A DNA stretch of 64,000 nucleotides from Campylobacter concisus (GCF_002092855.1 NZ_LVLC01000023.1:83501-147500); one strand, 5' to 3'; shown: positions 1 through 9,207, numbered from the stretch's first letter. Made by a program: numbers and translations. Notes: generated by a model from the sequence alone, not told the origin.

Positions 1-2
1 GT

Positions 3-698
3 GAAAATTTAAGAAAGATCATGGGTGTGACTGCGGTGGCTGCTGCAAAGGCTGTGGGCTACTCAAACGTCGGAACTATCGAGTTTTTGCTAGATGACTA
101 CAACAACTTTTACTTCATGGAGATGAACACCCGTATCCAAGTGGAGCACGGCATCACTGAAGAGATCACAGGACATGACCTAGTCGTTAGGCAGATAAGG
201 ATCGCAGCTGGTGAAATTTTAGAGATCGAGCAAAGCGACATCAAGCCGCGCGGCTACGCGATAGAAGCAAGGATCACGGCTGAAAATGTCTGGGAGAATT
301 TCATCCCAGCACCAGGCACGATCGAGGGCTACTACCCAGCCCTTGGCCCATCTGTGCGTGTCGATAGCCACGTCTATAAAGACTACACCATACCGCCATT
401 TTATGACTCTTTGATCGCAAAGCTGATCGTAAAGGCGACCGACTACGATCTAGCGGTAAATAAGCTTGAAAGAGCACTTGAAGAATTTACCATCGAAGGC
501 GTGCGAACGATCATCCCATTTTTGCTAACGATCAGCAAAAGTAAAGAGTTTAGAAGAGGATTTTTCGATACTAGCTACGTTGAGAAAAACTTAAAAACTA
601 TCCTTGAAAACACCTATGACGATATGAATAAAGAGCCAAATGACGACCTAGAAGAAGTCATCGTAGAGGCGATAAAAAGATATAAAAAGAAGAGATAA
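3..698 (+). CDS. accC: Biotin carboxylase subunit of acetyl-CoA carboxylase, 3' part
   Basis: The reading frame is already open at the window edge, so the N-terminal ATP-grasp half is missing and the first ATG (position 21) is internal. The visible 232 residues hold the end of the ATP-grasp domain with the family motif EMNTRIQVEHG, followed by the biotin carboxylase C-terminal domain (PRGYAIEARI, then APGTIEGY). The enzyme carboxylates biotin on BCCP using ATP and bicarbonate, the first step of fatty acid synthesis in the cytoplasm. The protein ends in a lysine-rich tail. accB would be expected upstream, outside the window. Identification is firm from family motifs; only completeness is uncertain. 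Confidence 0.95.
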   Translation, partial: ENLRKIMGVTAVAAAKAVGYSNVGTIEFLLDDYNNFYFMEMNTRIQVEHGITEEITGHDLVVRQIRIAAGEILEIEQSDIKPRGYAIEARITAENVWENFIPAPGTIEGYYPALGPSVRVDSHVYKDYTIPPFYDSLIAKLIVKATDYDLAVNKLERALEEFTIEGVRTIIPFLLTISKSKEFRRGFFDTSYVEKNLKTILENTYDDMNKEPNDDLEEVIVEAIKRYKKKR

Positions 699-739
699 AT
701 TTATCTCTTTATGGCTTTGGCGATAAATTTCGCCAAAGC
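691..739 (+). terminator. Two tandem hairpins at the accC 3' end
   Basis: The first palindrome (691-708, AGAGAT...ATCTCT) overlaps the accC stop and is followed by TT. The second (arms 714-723 and 730-739, GCTTTGGCGA / TCGCCAAAGC) is a perfect 10-bp stem with a 6-base loop. Neither has a long U-run, so Rho-independent termination is likely but unproven. The right arm of the second hairpin touches the end of the decayed minus-strand gene, so it could serve both directions. Confidence 0.55.
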
Positions 740-1440
740 TAAATCCTCGCGCTAACTGCGTACGTCTTAGCTCCGTCATTTACCATAGCGTAGAGTCTAC
801 TGGAATGATCTGATCTGTAACTAAGCCAAAATTTCAAACTATATCTTTTTTAGTAGCAAGCCATCTTTAGCGTTTATCAAAACTGGTTTATTTTTCGGTT
901 TATAAGCAAAATTTGACCATTAATCCAAGCAAAGTACTCCGCGCCACTTGTTTTAAATTTAAATATCACCTCGCCACTTTTTACCTCAACAGCGTATAGA
1001 TATCCGCCATTGCCAGCGGTACCAAAGCAAAACATCCCCCTCGCGCAGGCAAACTGGCGTGTAGAGATATGTGCCAAGCTTTAGCCACCAGATAGTTTTG
1101 CCTATTCTTGTACTATGTCTTTAGGCGGCACACTCTCATTTAAATTTTTTATCTTTTGCTTCGCCCTTGAACTCTGAGCCACTCAAAATTTATTTGCACT
1201 CCACTATAAGTGGCGAACTCATTCGTACGCGAAAGCCCTCAAGTTCGTATGTTTTAGCGTCGTCATAAATCTCTTTTATGGGCTACGCGGCCTTACCAAG
1301 CCAATTTTACCTTATCATTAATCCTTTATAATATCTCGCATTTAGTGATTGCTAGTTTTCTTAGTTATCTCTGCCAGCTTCTTAAATTTATGAAGATCGT
1401 GGTCTAAATTTGGTGACAAATGGGTCAAAATCAAAAGCGC
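739..1440 (-). pseudogene. Decayed gene of unknown function
   Basis: No long ORF survives, but stitching minus-strand frames gives a coherent protein. From about 1420 down: LDHDLHKFKKLAEITKK, then IYDDAKTYELEGFRVRMSS, then ESVPPKDIVQE, then KTIWWLKLGTYLYTPVC, then GNGGYLYAVEVKSGEV through GQILLINRK, then KPVLINAKDGLLLKKI, then SDHSSRLYAMVNDGAKTYA, ending at TAG 739-741. At least five frame changes or stops separate these pieces. The 66-residue open stretch at 877-1077 is only one fragment. Phrases such as YLYAVEVKSGE and PVLINAKDG resemble outer strands of PQQ-like or WD-type beta-propeller repeats, but the family is not recognised. The 5' boundary is approximate. Confidence 0.7.
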
Positions 1441-1493
1441 ACCGAGTTAAATTTGATAAAATTTGCCAAAATTTAGCAGATTAAAGGACTAAT

Positions 1494-2090
1494 ATGTTTT
1501 TAAAGCTAGATGAAATCGCTCAAAAGTTAGATCAAATTTTCTTACCACTAGAGCAAGAGGGTATGACTGGCATGAGGCTCTTGCTTCAAAATGATATTAA
1601 AGCTACTACACAAGCACTTAAAAACGCAGAAAAGGCTCTTGGCGTAAATTTCCCAGCTAAATTTGCAGAGCTAATGAGCAAATTTGACCTTGGAAATTTT
1701 AAAATTTGCAATGTCAAATTTGGCTCCAAAGGCGATTACGTGAGTGAGCTAGTACGGCTAAATAGCGTAGATGAGTTTGGTGGCAAATGGTGGAATGGCG
1801 AGACTCGCCCTTTAAATTTAATAGTCTTTGCCGTGGGTGATCCGTGGATATTTTTGCTTGATTGCACGAGTGGCGCGGTCTATGCATGGCTACTTGGAGA
1901 TAAAAAGCTTTGCAGCAGGCGCGTTGCGAGTGACTTTGAAAAATTTTTTATAGTGCTTGCTAGCATCGATATAGCAAGGCTAAATGATGAAGCTATGCCA
2001 AAGGCCGAAGAAGTGCTTAAATTCGTTCAAACAGATAGCACTCGTACTAATAGAGCCTTTGACTTTTGGCAGGAGTTACTTCAAATTTAA
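1494..2090 (+). CDS. SMI1/KNR4 (SUKH)-like protein
   Basis: This 198-residue protein starts at an ATG behind AAAGGA (spacing 5). Residues 40-65 carry a SUKH-type signature (LKNAEKALGVNFPAKFAELM), the pattern in which a short helix precedes LGxxLPxxF. The centre has GGKWWNGETRP and WIFLLDCTSGAVYAW. There is no signal peptide or membrane segment, so it should be cytoplasmic. SUKH proteins are common immunity proteins against polymorphic or contact-dependent toxins, but many are orphans of unknown role. No toxin gene lies nearby. A decayed paralogue lies 1.8 kb downstream, beyond gdhA, which supports a past immunity-gene array. Family assignment is by pattern only. Confidence 0.6.
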   Translation: MFLKLDEIAQKLDQIFLPLEQEGMTGMRLLLQNDIKATTQALKNAEKALGVNFPAKFAELMSKFDLGNFKICNVKFGSKGDYVSELVRLNSVDEFGGKWWNGETRPLNLIVFAVGDPWIFLLDCTSGAVYAWLLGDKKLCSRRVASDFEKFFIVLASIDIARLNDEAMPKAEEVLKFVQTDSTRTNRAFDFWQELLQI

Positions 2091-2277
2091 TAAATTTTAT
2101 TCACAAAAATTTATCTACATAAAATCAAATCAAAACCAATAAAATCGCTTTTTATAAATTTAGTTTCGATATGTAACGCTCATCGCCTAAAATAAAAATA
2201 TAAAAATAAATTTAAATAAAAATTTTTTCTAGGAGAGTTAATATTCAACTACGAAAATTTGACGAATAGGAGCTAAG

Positions 2278-3636
2278 ATGAGCGAGTACATCGAAAAAAC
2301 GATGGAGTGGATAAAAAAGACCAATCCGGGTCAAGGCGTCTTTGTCCAGGCTGCGACCGAGGTTTTAAACAGCCTCGAGCCGCTTATAAAAAGAGAGAGC
2401 AAGTACCAAAAACACGCGATACTAGAACGCATCGTCATACCTGAGCGCACGGTGATCTTTCGCGTCACGTACACGGGTGACGACGGCAGACCGCAGGCAA
2501 ATAACGGCTACCGCGTACAGTTTAACTCAGCCGTGGGCCCCTATAAAGGCGGCATCAGACTGCATCCTAGCGTGGATCTTGGCGTGCTAAAATTTCTAGG
2601 ATTTGAGCAAATTTTTAAAAACTCGCTCACGGGCGTAAATATCGGCGGCGCAAAAGGCGGCAGCACCTTTGATCCAAAAGGCAAGAGCGAGGGCGAGATA
2701 ATGCGCTTTTGCCAGGCGTTTATGAGCGAGCTTTACCGCCACATCGGCAACACCGTGGACGTGCCCGCAGGCGACATCGGCGTTGGCGCGCGCGAGATCG
2801 GATATATGTTTGGGCAGTATAAAAAACTCACGGGCAGGTTTGACGGCATACTAACGGGCAAGGGGCTAAACTGGGGTGGCAGCCTAGCGCGCACGGAGGC
2901 GACCGGATACGGGTTAGTGTATTTTACGCAAAATATGCTCAAAAGAGCGAGCCTTGGGCTAGAGGGCAAAAAATGCAACATAAGCGGTAGCGGAAACGTC
3001 GCCATCTACACGGTAGAAAAGCTCTATCAAGTAGGCGCGCTGCCTATCACGGTTTCTGATTCAAACGGATACGTTTACGACGCAGAGGGCGTCGATCTAG
3101 CGGTACTTAAAGAGCTAAAAGAAGTCAAACGCGCGCGCCTTAGCGAATACGTTAAATTTAGACCGAACGCAAGATACGTAAGCGTAAGCGAGTACAAAGA
3201 GGGCAGAAACGGCGTGTGGGACGTGCCGTGCGACGGGGCATTTCCGTGTGCGACGCAAAACGAGCTTCACTTAGCCGACATAAAGACGCTCTACGCTAAC
3301 GGCTGCCGTTTCGTGGCTGAGGGGGCAAATATGCCAAGCACACTTGATGCGATAAATTTTATGCTAGCGCAAAAGGATTTTTACTTCGCTCCGGCAAAGG
3401 CGGCAAACGCTGGTGGCGTGGGCACAAGTGGCCTTGAGATGATGCAAAACGCTGGCATGACTTCGTGGAGCTTTGAGGAGGTAGATCACAGACTTCATGG
3501 CATCATGAATCATATCTTCGAGCTTAGCTACGAGACTAGCAAGGAGTTTGGCGACGAGGGAAATCTAGTACTTGGCTCAAATATCGCGGGCTTTAGAAAA
3601 GTGGCCGATGCGATGATAGATCAGGGATACGTGTAG
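2278..3636 (+). CDS. gdhA: NADP-type glutamate dehydrogenase
   Basis: At 452 residues this matches the hexameric bacterial GdhA (about 450). It interconverts 2-oxoglutarate plus ammonium and glutamate in the cytoplasm and is a main ammonium-assimilation route. Visible landmarks are VGPYKGG (K90), the GGAKGG loop with catalytic K126, PAGDIGVG with catalytic D166, and the Rossmann motif SGSGNVA near residue 235. The ATG at 2278 has AGGAG at 2268-2272 (spacing 5). The gene stands alone. Its base composition is strikingly richer in G+C than its surroundings, with runs of GCG and CGC codons, which suggests either separate ancestry or strong codon selection. Confidence 0.97.
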   Translation: MSEYIEKTMEWIKKTNPGQGVFVQAATEVLNSLEPLIKRESKYQKHAILERIVIPERTVIFRVTYTGDDGRPQANNGYRVQFNSAVGPYKGGIRLHPSVDLGVLKFLGFEQIFKNSLTGVNIGGAKGGSTFDPKGKSEGEIMRFCQAFMSELYRHIGNTVDVPAGDIGVGAREIGYMFGQYKKLTGRFDGILTGKGLNWGGSLARTEATGYGLVYFTQNMLKRASLGLEGKKCNISGSGNVAIYTVEKLYQVGALPITVSDSNGYVYDAEGVDLAVLKELKEVKRARLSEYVKFRPNARYVSVSEYKEGRNGVWDVPCDGAFPCATQNELHLADIKTLYANGCRFVAEGANMPSTLDAINFMLAQKDFYFAPAKAANAGGVGTSGLEMMQNAGMTSWSFEEVDHRLHGIMNHIFELSYETSKEFGDEGNLVLGSNIAGFRKVADAMIDQGYV

Positions 3637-3887
3637 GGCTGATTTTGCTCTTTGCTCTATAAATTTACGTCCAAGTTAAATTTCAATATGAAGTTACTTT
3701 GGGCTTTTAGGTAAAAAGGAATTTGCCTTTTGTATGGCAAATTTTAATAGCAAACTATTAAAATTTATGCTGGATTGAAGCATTGTATATATGTGGATTT
3801 GAAGCTCGCCTAAATTTAAAGTATTTACACTAAGTTGGCGAGCAGATCACTATTTTTAGATCTTTTAGTGCAAATTTTACCAAAAGA

Positions 3888-4179
3888 GCTGATACGGTGG
3901 CAAATGGTGGAGTGGCGAGGTTTGTGCAACAAATTTGAAAGTTTTTGCCATGGATGCTTTTGCTTGATTACACGAGTGGTATGTTTATGTGTGGCTGTTT
4001 AAAAATGAAGAAATTTGTAGCAGGCGCGTTGCGAGCGAGAAATTTTTATAGTATTAGCTGACATCGATATAGCAAGGCAAAATGAAGAAGTCCTGACAGA
4101 GAATGAGCAAACACTAAATTTTATCCAAGCAGATTATAGGGCATTTGATTTTTGCCAAGAAATGGCTTATAAAATTTAG
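3888..4179 (+). pseudogene. Decayed second copy of the SUKH-like gene
   Basis: The DNA from about 3890 parallels the 3' half of the intact gene at 1494-2090. It encodes GGKWWSGE (compare GGKWWNGE), then after a frame change LLDYTSGM (compare LLDCTSGA), then the same CAGGCGCGTTGCGAG block, then GACATCGATATAGCAAGG, and ends at TAG 4177-4179 after an FDF-type stretch. Several frameshifts and stops break it and the N-terminal half is not recognisable. It shows that the SUKH-like gene was once duplicated around gdhA. Confidence 0.75.
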
Positions 4180-4865
4180 TAAATTTATGCTCACCCAGCC
4201 TAAATTCTCTTTTATAAATTTAAACTATAAACAAGCGAATTTTTTAGCAAATTTAGCCTGCTATTAAGCGAAATCTAACTTAAAATGCTAAACACAAGTG
4301 CCATAAACTTACAAATTATCAAATTTACTCTTTCAGGCGAGCTCTTGCCTAGTCGAATTTCAGTAAAGCGCCCATGTAATGGTTGGCAGAAAAAGGATGG
4401 AGCAAATTCTAGTAAGCAAAAATTAAAATTTGCTACATTTAATCCACAAACAATCAAACTTCTCGTCAAATTTGGTCGCCACATAAAACCAAGAGTAGTC
4501 AAAGCTTTTTGTAAAAAGTATTATTAAAGCAATATCCCATTATCAAATTTAGCTAGATATTAGGCAAAATTTGGCTTAAAAACACTCACGCAAGCACTAA
4601 AATTTTGTAAGCTCGCAAGAGAGTCGATTTACCTAGATTATTTTTAGCAAAGCGTATATGCAAGCGATAGCAAAATGATTGGATTATGCTGGGCAAAGAT
4701 CAAAATTTACTAAATTTAAGCCACTCCTAAATTTCTTCTACAAAATTTAACCGTAAGCCGTATCAACCCTGCAAACGCCTTTGCGTAAATTTAACACATA
4801 TAAAAATGATAGGATTTTTGGAAAATAATTATTTATAAGTTTTTGTATTTAAAATTTAATGTAAG
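4180..4865. other. Non-coding, probably decayed DNA
   Basis: About 690 bases without a credible gene. The 80-codon open stretch at 4285-4527 has no ribosome-binding site, an overlapping frame on the other strand and no recognisable motif, so I do not call it. Short similarities between 4270-4400 and 4570-4700 hint at further worn copies of something, but they are too weak to assign. Confidence 0.5.
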
Positions 4866-4891
4866 AAAGAGCAAGCTAGCACCTGCTCTTT
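4866..4891 (-). terminator. Terminator after infC
   Basis: Arms AAAGAGCA (4866-4873) and TGCTCTTT (4884-4891) form a perfect 8-bp stem. It lies 9 bases beyond the infC stop on the minus strand, and the RNA continues with a short pyrimidine stretch. This is the likely end of the thrS-infC transcript. Confidence 0.65.
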
Positions 4892-4900
4892 GTTTAGAAT

Positions 4901-5419
4901 TTAACCCTTTTTTGGAGTTACAAGCATATTTACATAACGACCTTCTATCATAGGTTCTTTATCGCGATCAGCTTCATTTTTTATCATTTCCCAGACCTTC
5001 TCAAGCATAGCTACACCAGCTTCTGGAGTGCTCATCTCGCGACCCTTTAAAAATACACGAAATTTAACGTGTTTGCCATCTTGCAAAAACTCGCTTGCGT
5101 GTTTAACCTTGTAGTTTATATCGTTTTGGGCGATCTTGACAGAGAGTTTTATCTCTTTTATCTCGATGGTTTTTTGCTTTTTCTTGGCCTCTTTTTGCTT
5201 TTTCTCTTGCTGATAACGGAATTTACCATAGTCCATTATCTTGCAAACTGGTGGCTTCGCGTCTGGCGCTATAAGCACTAGATCAAGCCCAAGCTTATTT
5301 GAGATCTCTAAAGCCTCTTCTCTTGAGATGACACCGTATGCCGTGCCATCATCCCCTACACATCTTACCTCTCTCGCCCTTATGTCCTCATTGAGCAATA
5401 CTTCATTTTCCTTACTCAA
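4901..5419 (-). CDS. infC: Translation initiation factor IF-3
   Basis: The 172-residue protein has the full two-domain IF-3 layout. The N-terminal domain starts at [12 protein letters not shown] and includes [14 protein letters not shown] lysine-rich linker ([12 protein letters not shown]) joins it to the C-terminal domain, which contains [26 protein letters not shown]-3 binds the 30S subunit and rejects mismatched initiator complexes. The start is TTG at 5419, overlapping the thrS stop TGA by two bases, with GAGG seven bases upstream. The downstream ATG choices would remove conserved residues. A non-ATG start is notable because IF-3 itself disfavours such codons (E. coli infC uses ATT and is autoregulated). 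Confidence 0.96.
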   Translation of the reverse strand: MSKENEVLLNEDIRAREVRCVGDDGTAYGVISREEALEISNKLGLDLVLIAPDAKPPVCKIMDYGKFRYQQEKKQKEAKKKQKTIEIKEIKLSVKIAQNDINYKVKHASEFLQDGKHVKFRVFLKGREMSTPEAGVAMLEKVWEMIKNEADRDKEPMIEGRYVNMLVTPKKG

Positions 5420-7236
5420 AAATGTACCTCACTAAGTTTCTCCTTCGTTAAATTTATAAATTCCGCCAAGCTCATATCGCTCTGCGTCCTAGCCTGTCTG
5501 TCGCGTAGCGCAACGCTCTTGTTCGCTACTTCGTTGTCACCTAGCACGACTATCATAGGCACCCTTTGTTTTTCTGCCGTTCTTATTCTTTTATTTAAAC
5601 TCTCATTTTTACTTGCGATCTCGCTATCGACGTTGATCTTTCTTAGCTCGCGTGAAATTTCTTTTGCATAGTCTAAATGCACGTCGCTAATAGGCACGAT
5701 GACGACTTGCGTAGGAGCTATGAAAAATGGTAGCTCGCCAGCAGTGTGCTCAAGTAAAATTCCTATAAATCTCTCAAAACTGCCAAGCAAGGCTCTGTGA
5801 AGCATTACAGGGCGCTGTCTTTCGTTATTTGCGTCGATGTAGCCTAGATCAAAGCGCTCTGGCAAGTTAAAATCAACTTGTATAGTGCCGCATTGCCACT
5901 TTCGTTTTAATGCGTCGGTGATTTTGATGTCGATTTTTGGTCCATAAAATGCGCCACCGCCCTCGTCGATACCGTATCTAAAACCGTTTTCATCAAGCGC
6001 TTCTTTTAGCGCTTTGGTTGCAGTCTCCCAAATTTCGTCCCCGCCAATCGCTTTTGCAGGCTTGGTCGAAATTTCCATCTCGTAATGAAAGCCGAAATTT
6101 TCCATTATTTTGCCGGCAAATTTTAAAATTTCTAGGATATTTTCTTTGATTTGGCTTGGCATACAAAAGATGTGCGAGTCATCTTGTGCAAATTCTCTAA
6201 CCCTGAAAAGTCCGTGAAGCACACCGCTTTTTTCATGGCGATGCACGACGCCATACTCGAAAAATTTAAGTGGCAAATCGCGGTAAGAGCGGATGTCACT
6301 TTGATAAACTTTGATGTGGCCGACGCAGTTCATCGGCTTTATGCCATACTCTGCGTCGTCAATAGTCGTAAAGTACATATTTTCTTTGTAGTTTGCGTAG
6401 TGGCCGCTCTTTTTCCATACGTCGGCTTTTAGTAGCTCGGGGCCTCTAACCGGCTCGTAGCCGCGGTCGCGGTGGGCTTTGTATAAAATTTGCTCTAACT
6501 TCGAGCGCAAGCGTCCGCCGTTTGGCAGCCAGATCGGTAGACCGCCGCCGACCTCTTCGTCGAAGGTAAATAGCTTCATCTCGACGCCAAGCTTTCTATG
6601 GTCACGCTTTTTGGCCTCTTCGATGATGCGGATGTGCTCTTTTAGGCTCTCTTTGTCTGCGTATGCTGTGCCATAAATTCTAGTTAGCATCTCACGGCTC
6701 TCATCTCCGCCAAGATAAGCTCCAGCCACGCGTGTAAGCTTGAAAAATTTTAAAAATTTAGTATTTGGCACATGTGGTCCACGGCAAAGATCTTCAAAAT
6801 CGCCTTGCGAGTAGCTGCTAACTTCGCCATCTGGAATTCTTTTTAAGACCTCTTGTTTTAGATCGTCGTTTTTAAATTTCTCACTCATATTAGCTTTAGT
6901 TGAGCAAGCTTTTACGATGTCAAATTTCTTCTCAGCAAGCTCTTTCATCTTATCTTCGATCGCTGCTAGATCGCTCTCGCCTAGCTTCGTGCCCTCATCA
7001 TCAACTCTAAAATCATAATAAAACCCATCTTCTACGTTTGGTCCGACAAAGAATTTCGCCTTTGGATAGAGTGATTTGATAGCTTGTGCCATGAGGTGTG
7101 CACAGGAGTGTCTGATAACGTGTAGTGCCTCTTTTGAGTTGTCAAAATAGATAGGCTCAGCACTACTCTCACGCCCTGCGATACTTTGTGTATCGACTAT
7201 TTCGCCATTTAGTTTGTATGCGATGATATCGCTCAT
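5416..7236 (-). CDS. thrS: Threonyl-tRNA synthetase
   Basis: This 606-residue class II synthetase charges tRNA-Thr. The order is a short N-terminal leader, the editing/SAD region ([11 protein letters not shown] near residue 45, with the HxxxH zinc-type motif, then [11 protein letters not shown]), the class II catalytic core ([55 protein letters not shown]) and the anticodon-binding domain (VVIVPIS to the end). The usual full TGS domain is abbreviated, as I recall for other Campylobacter ThrS, so this is not a truncation. It is translationally coupled to infC by a two-base overlap. Confidence 0.97.
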   Translation of the reverse strand: MSDIIAYKLNGEIVDTQSIAGRESSAEPIYFDNSKEALHVIRHSCAHLMAQAIKSLYPKAKFFVGPNVEDGFYYDFRVDDEGTKLGESDLAAIEDKMKELAEKKFDIVKACSTKANMSEKFKNDDLKQEVLKRIPDGEVSSYSQGDFEDLCRGPHVPNTKFLKFFKLTRVAGAYLGGDESREMLTRIYGTAYADKESLKEHIRIIEEAKKRDHRKLGVEMKLFTFDEEVGGGLPIWLPNGGRLRSKLEQILYKAHRDRGYEPVRGPELLKADVWKKSGHYANYKENMYFTTIDDAEYGIKPMNCVGHIKVYQSDIRSYRDLPLKFFEYGVVHRHEKSGVLHGLFRVREFAQDDSHIFCMPSQIKENILEILKFAGKIMENFGFHYEMEISTKPAKAIGGDEIWETATKALKEALDENGFRYGIDEGGGAFYGPKIDIKITDALKRKWQCGTIQVDFNLPERFDLGYIDANNERQRPVMLHRALLGSFERFIGILLEHTAGELPFFIAPTQVVIVPISDVHLDYAKEISRELRKINVDSEIASKNESLNKRIRTAEKQRVPMIVVLGDNEVANKSVALRDRQARTQSDMSLAEFINLTKEKLSEVHF

Positions 7237-7558
7237 TGTTTTTCCTTATATCAAATTGTCTTTTTTACGATAAAAGAACGATTAAGGATTTTATCTAAAT
7301 GGGCTTTAAGCTAAACTTAATATTTACTAAGCAAATTTTTATAAATTCTTTTTAAATCCGCAAGCTTTGATATATAAATTTATTTATAAAATATATATAT
7401 TTATATTTAATAAATACGTAAATCCCTAAATTTAAAGATTCTTATTTATATAATTTATTATATTTTAAGATTATGCCTGATAATATTTGTTCTTGAAATG
7501 AATTTAGCAATTTCTCGTCTTTGTATTATTTAAATTCATTTTTCTCCCGACAATATTT
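7237..7558. other. AT-rich intergenic region upstream of thrS
   Basis: About 320 very AT-rich bases separate the thrS start from the 3' end of the YbaK-type gene. The thrS promoter should lie here on the minus strand, but the TA-rich runs (for example 7375-7410) make any single -10 box choice arbitrary. I see no coding potential. Confidence 0.5.
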
Positions 7559-7586
7559 AGTGCTAGGAAGTGGTTAGCCTAGCACT
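7559..7586 (+). terminator. Terminator-like hairpin
   Basis: Arms AGTGCTAGG (7559-7567) and CCTAGCACT (7578-7586) form a perfect 9-bp stem, followed on the plus strand by TTTTATT. It lies just beyond the stop of the minus-strand YbaK-type gene, but on that strand the RNA continues with AAATATTG rather than a U-run. It may act in both directions, or end a plus-strand transcript from 7237-7558. Confidence 0.5.
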
Positions 7587-7588
7587 TT

Positions 7589-8155
7589 TTATTCTGCAAA
7601 ATTTATTAGCGTTGGTCGTACTATCTTCGTATAATCTTTTGTATTTAAAATGATCGATCTATCAAGTAGTCCTGCATTAAATGCGATCTCATCGTTTCTT
7701 TGTAGTAACCTTTCATCAACTACAATGTGTAAATTTTTATGAAAGCTAAATGGTGGCACTGATCCAAAAACACAATCTGTCAATGCCAAAACTTCATCTG
7801 GACTAGCTAGGCTTGCTCTTTTGCCGTCAAATTTTTGTGTCAAGCTATCAAGATTTGCTTGCATATCGGCTGGCAAAATAGCCAAAATATAAATTTTACC
7901 AGCCTTCATCGCTGGCTTTTCATCGCTTAGTAAATAATCATTTAGCACATTTTCATCTTTAAAAATTTGCCTAAATCTCTCCTCATCCACCCCTTTAATA
8001 GAGCAAACTAGAGCCTTTGCGCCTTGACTCATCTTTGTTCCTCTAAGTTTTGCTACCTCTTCTGAAGTGGTCGCACTCTCATGGTTTAGAACTTTAAATT
8101 TGGCTTCATTCTTGCTAAGAAGCTCATGTATCTTATTAAAAATTTGCTCAGACAC
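7589..8155 (-). CDS. YbaK/ProX-type aminoacyl-tRNA deacylase domain protein
   Basis: I place the start at GTG 8155, giving 188 residues, because it has AAAGGAAAG just upstream. The frame stays open to 8311, but that extension would run through the divergent ung promoter. The protein has the YbaK/prolyl-tRNA editing fold: FKVLNHESATTSEEVAKLRGTK near the N-terminus, GAKALV in the core, and FGSVPPFSFH toward the end. Such enzymes hydrolyse mischarged tRNAs (for example Ala- or Cys-tRNA-Pro) or act on related substrates. Which tRNA is cleared here cannot be told from sequence. It is transcribed away from ung. Confidence 0.8.
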   Translation of the reverse strand: MSEQIFNKIHELLSKNEAKFKVLNHESATTSEEVAKLRGTKMSQGAKALVCSIKGVDEERFRQIFKDENVLNDYLLSDEKPAMKAGKIYILAILPADMQANLDSLTQKFDGKRASLASPDEVLALTDCVFGSVPPFSFHKNLHIVVDERLLQRNDEIAFNAGLLDRSIILNTKDYTKIVRPTLINFAE

Positions 8156-8219
8156 AGCTCTTTCCTTTGGATAAATTTTAGTTAAAATTATACAGCTAAA
8201 ACTTATAAAAGGCAGGAAG

Positions 8220-8912
8220 ATGCAGATAAATTTAGATGATATAAAGATCGAGCCAAGTTGGAAAGAGATGTTAAAAGATGAGTTTTTGAGTGAAAATTTT
8301 GCGCGTATCAAAGAAAATTTCTTAAAAGCAAAGAGTACTGGCGTTATCTATCCACCAAGCGCGCTTATATTTAATGCATTTAACCTAACGCCATTTCACG
8401 ATGTCAAAGTCGTCATCCTAGGCCAAGATCCATACCATGGCGCAAATCAAGCCATGGGATTAAGCTTTTCAGTACCTAGTGGCGTAAAAGTCCCACCAAG
8501 TCTTGTAAATATCTATAAAGAAATTTACGCTGATCTTGGCATAAAAGAGCCAAATAGCGGCGATCTAACAAAATGGGCAAAACAAGGCGTACTACTACTA
8601 AACTCAACTTTAAGCGTTAGCGCTGGAGTGGCAAATTCTCATGCAAGCTTTGGCTGGCAGGGCTTTACTGATGCTGTAATAAAAAAGATAAGCGAAAATT
8701 TACAAAACGTAGTTTTTATACTTTGGGGCAACCCAGCTAGAGCCAAAGCACCGCTCATTGACACCAGCAAGCACCTCATCTTAGAGGCAGCACATCCAAG
8801 CCCTCTGGCTCGTGGGGCGTTTTTTGGCTGCCGTCACTTCTCAAAAGCAAACATTTATCTAGCAAACCACGGCAAAACGCCAATAGACTGGGATCTAAAC
8901 GTAAAAATTTGA
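8220..8912 (+). CDS. ung: Uracil-DNA glycosylase
   Basis: This 230-residue family 1 UDG removes uracil from DNA as the first step of base excision repair. All key motifs are present: GQDPYHG at 68-74 with catalytic D70, the LLNSTLSV strand near 126-133, and the HPSPLA loop at 192-197 with H192. AGGAAG directly precedes the ATG. The gene is divergent from the YbaK-type gene and ends two bases from the next, convergent gene. Confidence 0.97.
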   Translation: MQINLDDIKIEPSWKEMLKDEFLSENFARIKENFLKAKSTGVIYPPSALIFNAFNLTPFHDVKVVILGQDPYHGANQAMGLSFSVPSGVKVPPSLVNIYKEIYADLGIKEPNSGDLTKWAKQGVLLLNSTLSVSAGVANSHASFGWQGFTDAVIKKISENLQNVVFILWGNPARAKAPLIDTSKHLILEAAHPSPLARGAFFGCRHFSKANIYLANHGKTPIDWDLNVKI

Positions 8913-8913
8913 T

Positions 8914-9207
8914 CTATTTTTTTAGATCATTTAAAAGTTTGTTTGTCTCTTCAAGCTTTCTTTTGCAAAATTTCTCATCTTTGTTTTGCAAAATTATGGC
9001 TTCTTGGCCGCTTTGTCTTTGTTTAAACTCATCAAATTTAAGCTCAAAAAGCCTTAACGCCTTTTCATCATTTGCAAGTCGCTTGCTCTCTTTGGCATAA
9101 AGCTCGTCAAGATAGAGCCTACTTTGCTTGATATATTCATTGCAAACATCGTTTGCATGGACTAAATTTACGCCAAGTAAAATGGCAAAAATAGCTATTT
9201 TTTTCAT
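8914..9207 (-). CDS. Small putative periplasmic protein
   Basis: This 97-residue protein starts with a clear signal peptide (MKKIAIFAILLGVNLVHA, cleavage likely before ND). The mature part is highly charged and helical, with two cysteines (in DVCNEY and EKFCKRK) that could form a disulfide. It is rich in lysine and glutamate and probably coiled. I do not recognise a family and assign no function. It converges with ung, almost touching it. Confidence 0.7.
   Translation of the reverse strand: MKKIAIFAILLGVNLVHANDVCNEYIKQSRLYLDELYAKESKRLANDEKALRLFELKFDEFKQRQSGQEAIILQNKDEKFCKRKLEETNKLLNDLKK

Noticed and set aside
2733..3005. 90-codon minus-strand frame inside gdhA
   Set aside because: Caused by the GC-rich codons of gdhA; no start signal and no sensible protein.
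4285..4527. 80-codon plus-strand frame
   Set aside because: No ribosome-binding site, an equal-length frame on the other strand, and no motif; lies in decayed DNA.
3650..4900. Insertion sequence or transposase remnant to explain the dead zone
   Set aside because: No inverted terminal repeats, target duplications or DDE-type fragments could be read.
7100..7236. Truncation of ThrS because the N-terminal TGS domain looks missing
   Set aside because: The ATG is well placed, the remaining N-terminus joins smoothly to the editing domain, and as I recall other Campylobacter ThrS are equally short.
8156..8311. N-terminal extension of the YbaK-type protein (52 extra residues)
   Set aside because: The extension would cover the divergent ung promoter and start, and the internal GTG at 8155 has a clear ribosome-binding site.
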